The notes under the pieces: model-generated
What the model saw: the letters and a program-made list of their open reading frames with translations, nothing else
Told to the model about the DNA's origin: nothing
Database searches by the model: none
Assembly: GCF_003208435.1 (NCBI RefSeq)
Contig: NZ_QKMF01000002.1
Span: forward strand, 1-64,000
Reading direction: 5' to 3'
Source of the DNA: Pelagimonas varians
GTDB taxonomy: Bacteria; Pseudomonadota; Alphaproteobacteria; Rhodobacterales; Rhodobacteraceae
Length of the DNA: 64,000 nucleotides
Translations under genes and position numbers: made by a program
Part shown: in pieces, positions 8,724-17,105 of the stretch
Layout of the letters: each line of letters starts with the position of its first letter
How positions within the stretch are numbered: position 1 is the first letter of the stretch

Positions 8724-10249
8724 CCGACACCATTGGCAAGCCGTCTCGGCGCAGTGGTGGCCGTGCGACACGTTTGGTTAAACGGGCGTCTAAACCGGTT
8801 ATTGACCCTTGCCCCCCCGGCCAGATCGGTGGGGCATACAGGCCGCTTTCGGAAAGCGATCTGCACAGAATTTACGACACGGCCTTGCGCCTTTTGTCCG
8901 AGCTGGGCATGGGTGAAGTCCCCGACAGGCTGGCGCAAGATCTGTTAAAAGCAGGGGCCGAAGACGACGGGCAGGGGCGTTTGACCTTTCCGCGCTCTTT
9001 GGTTGAGGATGCCAGCGCAAAGGCTGCCAAGACGTTCATCTTACATGGTCGTGATGACAACCGGTCAATCGAGGTGGGCGGCAATAAGGTCTATTTTGGC
9101 ACTGGCGGCGCGGCGGTTCAAACCCTGGACATGGACAATGGGCTGTATCGGCCATCCACCCTTGCGGACCTGCATGACTTTACCAGACTGCAAGACACAC
9201 TGGCGAATGTCAGCTGGTACACCCGCTGCTGCGTTGCAACCGATGTTCCGGATAACTTCGATCTGGATGTAAACACCGCCTATGCTTTGCTGCGCAATAC
9301 GACCAAACCAACGGCGACCTCATTCACGCTCGCTGAACATATAGATCCCATTGTGAAAATGCTGGATATCGCTGCGGGCGGCGACGGAGCGTTTTCAAAA
9401 CGCCCCTTCATGAAGGCCCATATCAGCCCGGTGATTTCCCCCATGCGCTACGGCGAAGATGCGGTTGATGTGGTTTATGACTGTATCCGGCACAACATCC
9501 CGATGTCTTGCATCACAGCAGCGCAGGCCGGTGCTACAGCCCCTGCAACAATGGCTGGTTTTTTGGCGCAGTCTTTGGCGGAAACATTGGCCAGTTTGGT
9601 GATGGTTCACGCCATTGCGCCGGGCTATCCTATGGTCTTTTCGAACTGGCCATTGGTTGTTGATCTGCGCACCGGCGCGTTTTCTGGCGGTAGCGGTGAA
9701 AGCACCGTTTTGAATGCGGCCTCTGCGCAATTGTCGAATTGGCTGGGGTTGCCTTCCGGTGTCGCCTGCTCAATGACCGATGCCAAGGCGATTGACGCGC
9801 AATATGGCGCTGAAAAGGGCATGAGCTCGCTCGCGGCAGCGCTGGCGGGCGGCAATTTGATTTACGAAAGCTCGGGCATGACCGCGTCTTTGCTCGGAGC
9901 CAGTTTCGAAGCCTTTGTGCTGGATGACGAAATGCATTCCAACACCTATCGCGCCCTGCGAGGAATAGAGGTGAGTGAAGACAATCTTGGGTTTGAGGCG
10001 ATCAAGGAAGCGGTTCTAGGGGCCGGTCACTTTTTAGGCGGGGATCATACAATCACAGCGATGGAGCGGGACTATTTCTATCCAACGCTTGCGGATCGAT
10101 CAGAGCCCAGAACATGGGCTGAAAACGGAGCGAAGGATGCTTGGACTTTGGCACGGGCGCGTGCGCGCGAGATTTTGACAACCCACCATCCCGAATATCT
10201 ATCGACAGATCAGGATGCTGAGATCAGGCGCCAGTTCAAAATCCTTTAG
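8696..10249 (+). CDS. MttB-like trimethylamine methyltransferase family protein (non-pyrrolysine)
   Basis: A 517-residue member of the COG5598 family, which contains trimethylamine and glycine-betaine:corrinoid methyltransferases. Family-like segments include LHRIYDTALRLLSELGMGEV, NKVYFGTGGAAVQTLDMDNG and YESSGMTASLLGASFEAFV. The frame reads through with no internal TAG, so it lacks the pyrrolysine codon of archaeal MttB and belongs with the non-Pyl members, of which MtgB acts on glycine betaine. No corrinoid protein or RamA-like activator is seen in the window. Translation may start at ATG 8696 or, better coupled to a tiny leader frame, ATG 8720. It lies 72 nt downstream of the demethylase and is probably cotranscribed with it. 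Confidence 0.82.
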   Translation: MPVRTITHMTDTIGKPSRRSGGRATRLVKRASKPVIDPCPPGQIGGAYRPLSESDLHRIYDTALRLLSELGMGEVPDRLAQDLLKAGAEDDGQGRLTFPRSLVEDASAKAAKTFILHGRDDNRSIEVGGNKVYFGTGGAAVQTLDMDNGLYRPSTLADLHDFTRLQDTLANVSWYTRCCVATDVPDNFDLDVNTAYALLRNTTKPTATSFTLAEHIDPIVKMLDIAAGGDGAFSKRPFMKAHISPVISPMRYGEDAVDVVYDCIRHNIPMSCITAAQAGATAPATMAGFLAQSLAETLASLVMVHAIAPGYPMVFSNWPLVVDLRTGAFSGGSGESTVLNAASAQLSNWLGLPSGVACSMTDAKAIDAQYGAEKGMSSLAAALAGGNLIYESSGMTASLLGASFEAFVLDDEMHSNTYRALRGIEVSEDNLGFEAIKEAVLGAGHFLGGDHTITAMERDYFYPTLADRSEPRTWAENGAKDAWTLARARAREILTTHHPEYLSTDQDAEIRRQFKIL

Positions 10250-10288
10250 AAACCAGCCTTCTTGGGTTGGCTGCGCAGGTTTGGTCTC

Positions 10289-11086
10289 TTATTGCTGAAC
10301 CTGCAAGGAGACATGCATTGTCTCAAGGGCATTGCCCAGCGTCATCCCCGATACAGGCGCGGCATCCTTTGAATCGCGTCCAGTTGCCAATCGCACATAG
10401 CGTTCATCCGGCGAGATACCGTTGGACACGTCGAAAGCGACCCATCCCAAGCCGTCTACATGGGCCTCGGCCCAAGCATGGCTGGCATCTTGATCTATTC
10501 TATCATCCATCATCAGATAGCCGCTGACATAGCGCGCGGGGATACCGGCGCACCGCAAGGTTGCGATAAAGATTTGCGCGTGGTCCTGACACACACCACC
10601 ACCAGCGCTCAGGGCGTCTTCGGCAGTTGTAGCGACGGTTGTCGCGGTTTGGATGTATGGGGTGGCCGCCAAAATCGCGGCGGACAGCCTATGCAATTCT
10701 TCTAGGGAACCGGCTGTATTTGTGATCAGCTTTGAAAGGGCCTGGATACCCGGTCCGGCCCTTGTCCGTTCGGTCGCCTGGACAAAGTGCCACAACGGCG
10801 CGGCACCATAAACCATGCCGTAGATACCGTCCGAAGAGCGCGTTTCAATATCACCAGAGACTGTCAACTCCATCTCCGTCGCGCCATCATGCGCTTTGAT
10901 CAGCATGCACTTGTTCCGGTATTGATCGAAAAATGTCAGCTCTTCGTCTCCGCCGATGACATCAACTTTCCAGTTGAGCACCGTTTGATGCCGATCAGAA
11001 GCGGGTATGAGCCGAACTTGCTGTAACCCGTAGAGCACCGGCGCGTCATAGGTGTATTTCGTCGTGTGCGAGATCTTGAGTTTCAT
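10289..11086 (-). CDS. Transglutaminase-like cysteine peptidase-fold protein
   Basis: A 265-residue protein starting MKLKISHTTKYTYDAPV, the beta-sandwich N-terminus typical of bacterial transglutaminase-like proteins. The catalytic triad is visible: Cys166 in GGGVCQDHA, His203 in ASHAWAEAHV and Asp219 in WVAFDVSNG. There is no signal peptide, so it should act in the cytoplasm. It is the third gene of a leftward operon behind an ATP-grasp gene and an alpha-E gene, with an 8-nt gap to the latter. Proteins of this class are thought to cleave or form amide bonds in the Anbu-linked peptide-modification system. The actual substrate is unknown. Confidence 0.85.
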   Translation of the reverse strand: MKLKISHTTKYTYDAPVLYGLQQVRLIPASDRHQTVLNWKVDVIGGDEELTFFDQYRNKCMLIKAHDGATEMELTVSGDIETRSSDGIYGMVYGAAPLWHFVQATERTRAGPGIQALSKLITNTAGSLEELHRLSAAILAATPYIQTATTVATTAEDALSAGGGVCQDHAQIFIATLRCAGIPARYVSGYLMMDDRIDQDASHAWAEAHVDGLGWVAFDVSNGISPDERYVRLATGRDSKDAAPVSGMTLGNALETMHVSLQVQQ

Positions 11087-11094
11087 TCGATTGC

Positions 11095-12036
11095 TTATCC
11101 ATCAAACCGGTAGTCGAGTTGGATTTGTGCGCCTATTGCATTGTTACTGCGCAAAAAATCACCAATGAACTGGTGTAGCCCGCCTTCGAAAATCGACGCG
11201 ATTGTGTGCTGGCGCATTTTGGTCACCTGTTGGTCGATCAATGCATGACATGGCATTGTGGCACCATAGTCTTTTTCTAGATAGCCTAGGTTGGCTCTGA
11301 TCGTCCGGCTTGCGAAATACAGCGACCGTGGGAAGCGGCTGTCAAGAATGACAAACTCGGCGATGCCTGAAGATGTCATTTCATTTGCGTTGAGCCAGCG
11401 GAACGACCGGTGTGCGGAAACGGACCGTAAAATTGTTTCCCACTGCACATTGTCCATCGCAGAGCCAATAAAGCTGGCCGAGGGCAAAAGCGTATAATAC
11501 TTGACGTCGATGATGCGGGCTGTGTTGTCGGCCCGTTCCAGTGCTGTTCCGATTTGGGCGAAATCATAGGCATCATTGCGCAGCATGGTTCCGTGCAGGG
11601 CACCGCGCACCAAAGCACTGTGGCGGCGGATTTCACCCAGCAAGGCCGGAAGATCGGTTTCTGGAATTGGCTTCTTGAGCGCGGCCTTCATCGCCATCCA
11701 GTTTTCGTTGACGGCTTCCCAAACCTCGGTGGTAAGGGCCGTGCGGACCATACGGGCATTGGTACGGGCGTTTTCAATCGCGCACATAACGCTTGAGGGG
11801 TTGCTGGTGTCGCGGAGCAGATAGTCGACGACATGTTGCGCTGTGTAAGTGTCGTATTTTGCATCATAACCGGCCCGAACCCCTGCGGTGGTGACAACCG
11901 ATTTCCATTCAGAATCGGAATCGCGTGAACGGGTCAACGCAATCCGAAACCCGGCTTCGATCAGACGGGCTGTGTTTTCGCTGCGCTCCAAAAAGCGGAA
12001 CATCCAATAAAGGCCACCTGCGGTTTTACCTAGCAT
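11095..12036 (-). CDS. Alpha-E domain protein
   Basis: A 313-residue all-helical protein of the alpha-E family (COG2307). The diagnostic N-terminus is LGKTAGGLYWMFRFLERSEN, followed by TARLIEAGFRIAL; later RSFRWLNANEM and SRFPRSLYF are also typical. The family has no known enzymatic residue set and is found almost only beside circularly permuted ATP-grasp and transglutaminase-like genes, as here. It is the middle gene of the leftward operon, 3 nt from the ATP-grasp gene. It is a full-length stand-alone version; a second copy is fused to an ATP-grasp domain in the gene at 17106-19529. Confidence 0.88.
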   Translation of the reverse strand: MLGKTAGGLYWMFRFLERSENTARLIEAGFRIALTRSRDSDSEWKSVVTTAGVRAGYDAKYDTYTAQHVVDYLLRDTSNPSSVMCAIENARTNARMVRTALTTEVWEAVNENWMAMKAALKKPIPETDLPALLGEIRRHSALVRGALHGTMLRNDAYDFAQIGTALERADNTARIIDVKYYTLLPSASFIGSAMDNVQWETILRSVSAHRSFRWLNANEMTSSGIAEFVILDSRFPRSLYFASRTIRANLGYLEKDYGATMPCHALIDQQVTKMRQHTIASIFEGGLHQFIGDFLRSNNAIGAQIQLDYRFDG

Positions 12037-12039
12037 TCC

Positions 12040-13467
12040 CTAGTCCTCCAAAACCCAAGTGTCTTTGGTGCCGCCGCCTTGGCTGGAATTCACCACAAGA
12101 GAGCCTTCTTTTAATGCGACGCGGGTCAATCCTCCGGGGGTGATGTCAATTCCGCCCGGCGAAACGAGCACAAACGGGCGCAGATCGACATGTCGGGGGG
12201 CAAGACCCTTTTTCTTGAAAATGGGCACGGTCGACAGCGACAAAGTCGGTTGCGCAATATAGTTGCCCGGGTTCTGTTTCAGCTTTTCCGCGAATTCGGC
12301 CACTTCGGCTTTGCTGGCCGCGGGCCCGACGAGCATGCCGTATCCGCCTGACCCATGAACCTCTTTGACCACCAGTTCCGCGAGGTTTTCGAGAACATAT
12401 TTTAACGTGTCCGGCTCGGAACAGCGAAATGTCTGCACGTTCTTCAAGATGGGCTTTTCGCCGGTGTAGAACTCAACAATATCGGGCATATAGGAATAGA
12501 TCGCCTTGTCGTCCGCAATCCCTGTTCCGGGGGCATTTGCGATCGTGATGTTTCCGGCGCGGTAGACATCCATAATACCGGGTACGCCCAGCATGGATTC
12601 GGGGCGGAAATTGAGCGGGTCCAGATAGTCGTCGTCCACACGGCGGTATAAGACATCAATCACTTGATAGCCTTGGGTCGTGCGCATGGCGATATGGCCA
12701 TCGATTACCTTTAGATCATGCCCTTCAACCAGTTCGACACCCATCTGGTCGGCTAAAAACGAGTGTTCAAAATAGGCCGAATTGTGGATGCCCGGCGTCA
12801 AAATCGCCACGGTGCAGTCGTCGCTGCAATTCACGGGTGCACAGGCGGCTAACGATCTGCGCAGGTTTTTAGGATAGTCGCTGACCGGCTGGACTTTGTT
12901 CTGGCTGAACAGTTCGGGAAACATTTGCAACATCGTTTCGCGGTTTTCCAGCATGTAGGACACGCCGGAAGGAGTGCGTGCATTATCCTCAAGCACGAAA
13001 AAATCATCTTCTCCGGTGCGCACGATATCCGTGCCTACGATGTGTGTGTAGACATTGCCCGGCGGGGTAAAGCCCATCATTTGCGGCAAGAAAGCGTCGT
13101 TCTTGGCGATCAGATCAATCGGAATTATTCCGGCGCGCAAGATTTCTTGACGGTTATATATATCGTGCAAAAACATATTGATTGCGCGCACGCGTTGTTC
13201 AATACCTTTGGACAGCTTGGTCCATTCACGGTTCGAAATGATACGCGGGATCAAATCAAACGGGATCAGCCGTTCCTGCGCTGCTTCTTGGCCGTAGACA
13301 TTGAAGGTGATACCCGTTCGCCTAAAGAAGGCCTCTGCTTCTTTAGATTTTTTCGCGAGCCGGGAAGGGTCTTCGTTGGAAAACCACCTCTGATACTTAT
13401 TATAAGGGTCACGTACGCCATCTGTTGCCAGCAGCATTTCGTCGAAGTGGTTTGTTTTTGATTTCAT
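12040..13467 (-). CDS. Circularly permuted ATP-grasp type 2 protein (stand-alone)
   Basis: The protein of 475 residues (start chosen at MKSKTNHFDEML) belongs to the circularly permuted ATP-grasp family (DUF404/DUF407, COG2308). Recognisable segments are TFNVYGQ, RGIEQR-like KGIEQRVRAINMFLHDIY, FVLEDNARTPSGVSYMLENR and, near the C-terminus, KEVHGSGGYGMLVGP and HVDLRPFVLVSPGG. ATP-grasp enzymes join a carboxylate to an amine using ATP, so a peptide or amide ligase activity is expected; its substrate is unknown. It heads the leftward operon with alpha-E and transglutaminase genes. The frame extends 26 codons further upstream, but that part is not family-like. No strong ribosome-binding site is visible. 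Confidence 0.88.
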   Translation of the reverse strand: MKSKTNHFDEMLLATDGVRDPYNKYQRWFSNEDPSRLAKKSKEAEAFFRRTGITFNVYGQEAAQERLIPFDLIPRIISNREWTKLSKGIEQRVRAINMFLHDIYNRQEILRAGIIPIDLIAKNDAFLPQMMGFTPPGNVYTHIVGTDIVRTGEDDFFVLEDNARTPSGVSYMLENRETMLQMFPELFSQNKVQPVSDYPKNLRRSLAACAPVNCSDDCTVAILTPGIHNSAYFEHSFLADQMGVELVEGHDLKVIDGHIAMRTTQGYQVIDVLYRRVDDDYLDPLNFRPESMLGVPGIMDVYRAGNITIANAPGTGIADDKAIYSYMPDIVEFYTGEKPILKNVQTFRCSEPDTLKYVLENLAELVVKEVHGSGGYGMLVGPAASKAEVAEFAEKLKQNPGNYIAQPTLSLSTVPIFKKKGLAPRHVDLRPFVLVSPGGIDITPGGLTRVALKEGSLVVNSSQGGGTKDTWVLED

Positions 13468-13777
13468 GGTTTGATCGTATCCAAAAAGTAGAGGACTGCA
13501 ATGGGCGACCGAGATCACAGACGCGCGGCCAAAACGAGCGGGCAAAAATTAATCGACAGGTTAAAAAATGGGCAAGTGCGGGGCTGGATCGGCTGAAATT
13601 CCTGCCTTTGTTGCATTTTTCCTGACTTAAATGTCTACCGTCACAAGGCCGAACTTCATCTGGTGGGGACATCAGAGCCGGGTAAGGTGCCGCATCTTTG
13701 ACCGTTTCGATCTGTCGGACACCGGTTCTGGTGCTATGCAAAGCAATGTCCATGATGGGCGCAAGGAGACAGCCAAC
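13468..13777. other. Divergent intergenic region of the ATP-grasp/DUF2126 operons
   Basis: About 310 bp separate the leftward ATP-grasp operon from the rightward DUF2126 operon. The frames of both neighbours extend into it, but without family-like sequence. The only clear signal is AAGGAG at 13762-13767, the ribosome-binding site of the rightward gene. Both promoters should lie here; I could not pick reliable -35/-10 boxes or an operator. Confidence 0.4.
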
Positions 13778-16700
13778 ATGTCAATCACAGCAAGCATCTA
13801 CCACCTGACGCATTATAAGTACGATCGACCGGTAACGCTTGGCCCACAATCTATTCGGCTCCGGCCCGCTCCGCATTCACGCACACGGGTTATTTCGCAC
13901 AGTTTGACGGTTTCGCCCTCGGCCCATTTTGTGAACCACCAACAAGACCCCTACGGGAATTGGCTGGCGCGGTTTGTGTTTCCTGAACCGGTGCGTGAAT
14001 TCAAGATCGAAGTTGATTTGGTCGCTGACATGTCCGTCTATAACCCCTTTGATTTCTTTGTTGAGGACAGCGCCAAGACCTTTCCACTACGCTATGATGA
14101 TGACATCGCGCCGGACCTGAGTATTTATCTGCGGACGGCCCCTGTGGGCCCGCTTTTGCAAAGGTTTTTGGCGTCGGTTCCGCGTTCACCGATGGTGACA
14201 ATCGACTTTCTGGTGATGCTCAACAGCCGTTTGGCCAATGAGATCAACTACGAAATCCGTATGGAGCCCGGTGTGCAAACCGCCGAGGAAACTTTGGGTC
14301 GCGTTGCAGGATCTTGCCGCGACACCAGCTGGCTTTTGGTGCAGGTATTGCGCAACCTTGGCCTCGCGGCGCGGTTTGTGTCGGGCTATTTGATCCAGCT
14401 GAAACCGGACCTGATCGCGATTGATGGCCCCGCAGGCACCGATACTGATTTCACTGATTTGCACGCGTGGGTCGAAGTGTATTTGCCCGGCGCAGGCTGG
14501 GTTGGTCTTGATCCGACATCGGGGCTTTTGGCGGGTGAAAGCCATATCCCATTGGCTGCAACCCCTGACTACCGCCACGCGGCCCCCATTTCCGGTGTGG
14601 CAAGCGCGGCAGATGTCGAGTTTTCCTTCGACATGAAGGTGACACGCACCGCCGAACACCCACGCATCACCAAACCGTTTTCTGACACCGCTTGGGATGC
14701 TTTGAATTCATTGGGGCATGCGGTTGATAAACGTCTTGAAGCAGGCGATGTCCGCCTGACCATGGGCGGCGAACCGACGTTTGTGTCGATTGATGATTTC
14801 GAAAGTCCGGAATGGAACTCCGATGCTGTTGGCCCAACCAAAAGGGCGCTGGCCGACACCTTGATGCGCCGTTTGCAGGGGCATTTTTCCAAGGGTGGTT
14901 TGCTGCATTACGGTCAAGGGAAATGGTATCCCGGCGAAACGCTTCCACGTTGGACCTTCTCGCTGTATTGGCGCAAAGACGGGGTGCCGATTTGGCATGA
15001 CCCTGACCTGTTGGCCCGCGAAGACACCAGCGAGGCAGTCGGCCCGCAAGATGCCCAAGCCTTGCTATCCGGGATTGCGGCCAGCCTGTCGGTGCCCGCG
15101 GAAAATGTGGTGCCTGCGTTTGAAGACCCTGCCGATTGGATCATCAAAGAGGGCAATTTGCCCGCCAACGTCACGCCCGAAAACTCCAAACTTGCCGACC
15201 CAGAAGAACGGGCGCGCATCGCTAAAGTGTTTGAGCGCGGGTTGAACACGCCGGCGGGCTACGTGTTGCCGGTGCAGCGCTGGCAGGCCCGCGCCTCAAG
15301 TCGTTGGATGTCGGAAGTCTGGAACATGCGTCGTGGCAAGGTGTTCCTTGTCGCGGGCGATAGCCCTGTAGGGTACCGCCTGCCGCTAGGCACCTTGCCG
15401 CATGTTCCCGAAAGCGATTATCCGTTTATCACGCCTCAAGATCCGACCGAGGCGCGCGCCCCTTTGCCTAAAGACCCGCCCAAAGCGGAGCGTCAGGAAC
15501 CCAAACAGGCAATTGCGCACCAAACGGGCGCAAGCGTCGGTCAGGAACAGGTTGCGCAAACCCTAAGCGATTTGGATGGCCGTGTGCGCACCGCCATCTC
15601 GGTCGAGGCACGGGACGGGCGGCTTTGTGTTTTCCTGCCGCCGGTTGAAACGCTTGAGGACTATTTGGAGCTGATTGCAGCTGTCGAAGCCGCCGCGCGG
15701 GAAACCGGCCGCAAGGTCTTGATCGAAGGATATGCCCCGCCGCATGATCCGCGCGTTGAAGTGATGCGCATAGCCCCAGATCCCGGAGTGATTGAGGTCA
15801 ATATTCATCCTGCGTCCAATTGGTCTGATTGTGTTGCCACCACGCAAGCTGTCTACGAGGAGGCCCGCCAGTGCCGTTTGGGCGCGGATAAATTCATGGT
15901 CGACGGGCGCCACACAGGTACAGGCGGCGGCAACCATGTTGTCGTCGGGGGCGCGACGCCTATTGACAGCCCGTTCTTGCGCCGTCCGGATCTGCTCAAA
16001 AGCTTGATCTTGTTTTGGCAACGCCACCCCAGCCTGTCCTATCTGTTTTCCGGCACATTTGTCGGCCCCACATCGCAGGCTCCGCGCATCGATGAAGCCC
16101 GTCATGATGTGCTTTATGAGCTTGAAATCGCGCTTGATCAGATCTGGCCCCCAACGGATGGCGCGGTGCCACCGCCTTGGCTGACTGACCGGTTGCTACG
16201 CAATGCGTTGATTGATGTGACCGGCAACACCCACCGTACCGAGATCTGCATCGACAAACTGTTTTCGCCCGATGGCCCAACAGGGCGCTTGGGCTTGGTT
16301 GAATTTCGCGGATTTGAGATGCCGCCAAATCCGCGCATGAGCTTGGCGCAACAGGTATTGTTGCGGGCGATCATTGCGCGCTGTTGGGAAAACCCGATCA
16401 GTGGCAACCTGACCCGTTGGGGCACCACTTTGCATGACCGTTTCATGCTACCCGCGTTTTTGTGGGAGGATTTCCTAGAGGTCTTGGGGGATTTGAAGGC
16501 CCATGATCTGGTGCTTGACCCTGCATGGTTCGAGGCGCAGGCCGAGTTCCGCTTTCCGTTCTGCGGAGAGGTCACTTATGAAGGGGCGACACTTGAGCTG
16601 CGCCAAGCCTTGGAGCCGTGGCATGTGATGGGCGAGACTGGTGCGATTGGCGGCACGGTCCGCTATACCGACAGTTCGTCCGAGCGGTTGCAGGTGACGC

Positions 16701-17101
16701 TGAAAGGGGCCAATCCAGATCGATATACGGTGACAGCCAACAGCCGTGTGGTGCCGCTGACTGCGACGCAAGCCAATGGCACGTTGGTGGGAGGCGTGCG
16801 TTTCAAGGCGTGGAAACCTCCGATGTCGTTGCATCCTGTGCTTGAAGTCGACGCGCCGTTGACGTTTGATATCTACGATACATGGACCGGAAAATCACTA
16901 GGCGGTTGCCGATACCATGTCGCGCACCCAGGGGGGCGCAATTTTGATACCTTCCCGGTCAACGGCAACGAGGCAGAGGCGCGGCGTTTGAGCAGATTTG
17001 AAAAACTGGGCCACACGGCAGGGGCTTATCAGCCTGCGCCAGAGAGGCCTCATCCGGAGTTTCCGATGACCCTTGATCTGCGCCGCAGACCCGGATTGTA
17101 A
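13778..17101 (+). CDS. Giant transglutaminase-like + DUF2126 protein
   Basis: The start at ATG 13778 is set by AAGGAG 8-13 nt upstream and by the family-typical [19 protein letters not shown]; the frame is open further upstream but unlike the family. The protein has 1,107 residues. Residues 1 to about 290 form a transglutaminase-like domain with Cys180 (GSCRDTSW), His229 (LHAWVEVY) and Asp245 (GLDPTSG). From about 325 the DUF2126 region begins with [14 protein letters not shown] and continues through [16 protein letters not shown] and [20 protein letters not shown]2126 has been proposed to hold a glutamine-synthetase-like carboxylate-amine ligase domain, so one chain may both make and break amide bonds. 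It heads a rightward operon with a fused ATP-grasp/alpha-E gene and another transglutaminase. Confidence 0.9.
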   Translation: MSITASIYHLTHYKYDRPVTLGPQSIRLRPAPHSRTRVISHSLTVSPSAHFVNHQQDPYGNWLARFVFPEPVREFKIEVDLVADMSVYNPFDFFVEDSAKTFPLRYDDDIAPDLSIYLRTAPVGPLLQRFLASVPRSPMVTIDFLVMLNSRLANEINYEIRMEPGVQTAEETLGRVAGSCRDTSWLLVQVLRNLGLAARFVSGYLIQLKPDLIAIDGPAGTDTDFTDLHAWVEVYLPGAGWVGLDPTSGLLAGESHIPLAATPDYRHAAPISGVASAADVEFSFDMKVTRTAEHPRITKPFSDTAWDALNSLGHAVDKRLEAGDVRLTMGGEPTFVSIDDFESPEWNSDAVGPTKRALADTLMRRLQGHFSKGGLLHYGQGKWYPGETLPRWTFSLYWRKDGVPIWHDPDLLAREDTSEAVGPQDAQALLSGIAASLSVPAENVVPAFEDPADWIIKEGNLPANVTPENSKLADPEERARIAKVFERGLNTPAGYVLPVQRWQARASSRWMSEVWNMRRGKVFLVAGDSPVGYRLPLGTLPHVPESDYPFITPQDPTEARAPLPKDPPKAERQEPKQAIAHQTGASVGQEQVAQTLSDLDGRVRTAISVEARDGRLCVFLPPVETLEDYLELIAAVEAAARETGRKVLIEGYAPPHDPRVEVMRIAPDPGVIEVNIHPASNWSDCVATTQAVYEEARQCRLGADKFMVDGRHTGTGGGNHVVVGGATPIDSPFLRRPDLLKSLILFWQRHPSLSYLFSGTFVGPTSQAPRIDEARHDVLYELEIALDQIWPPTDGAVPPPWLTDRLLRNALIDVTGNTHRTEICIDKLFSPDGPTGRLGLVEFRGFEMPPNPRMSLAQQVLLRAIIARCWENPISGNLTRWGTTLHDRFMLPAFLWEDFLEVLGDLKAHDLVLDPAWFEAQAEFRFPFCGEVTYEGATLELRQALEPWHVMGETGAIGGTVRYTDSSSERLQVTLKGANPDRYTVTANSRVVPLTATQANGTLVGGVRFKAWKPPMSLHPVLEVDAPLTFDIYDTWTGKSLGGCRYHVAHPGGRNFDTFPVNGNEAEARRLSRFEKLGHTAGAYQPAPERPHPEFPMTLDLRRRPGL

Positions 17102-17105
17102 CCCT

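Noticed and set aside
8696-10249. Pyrrolysine-type MttB
   Set aside because: No in-frame TAG interrupts the gene and no pyl genes are visible; it belongs to the non-pyrrolysine branch.
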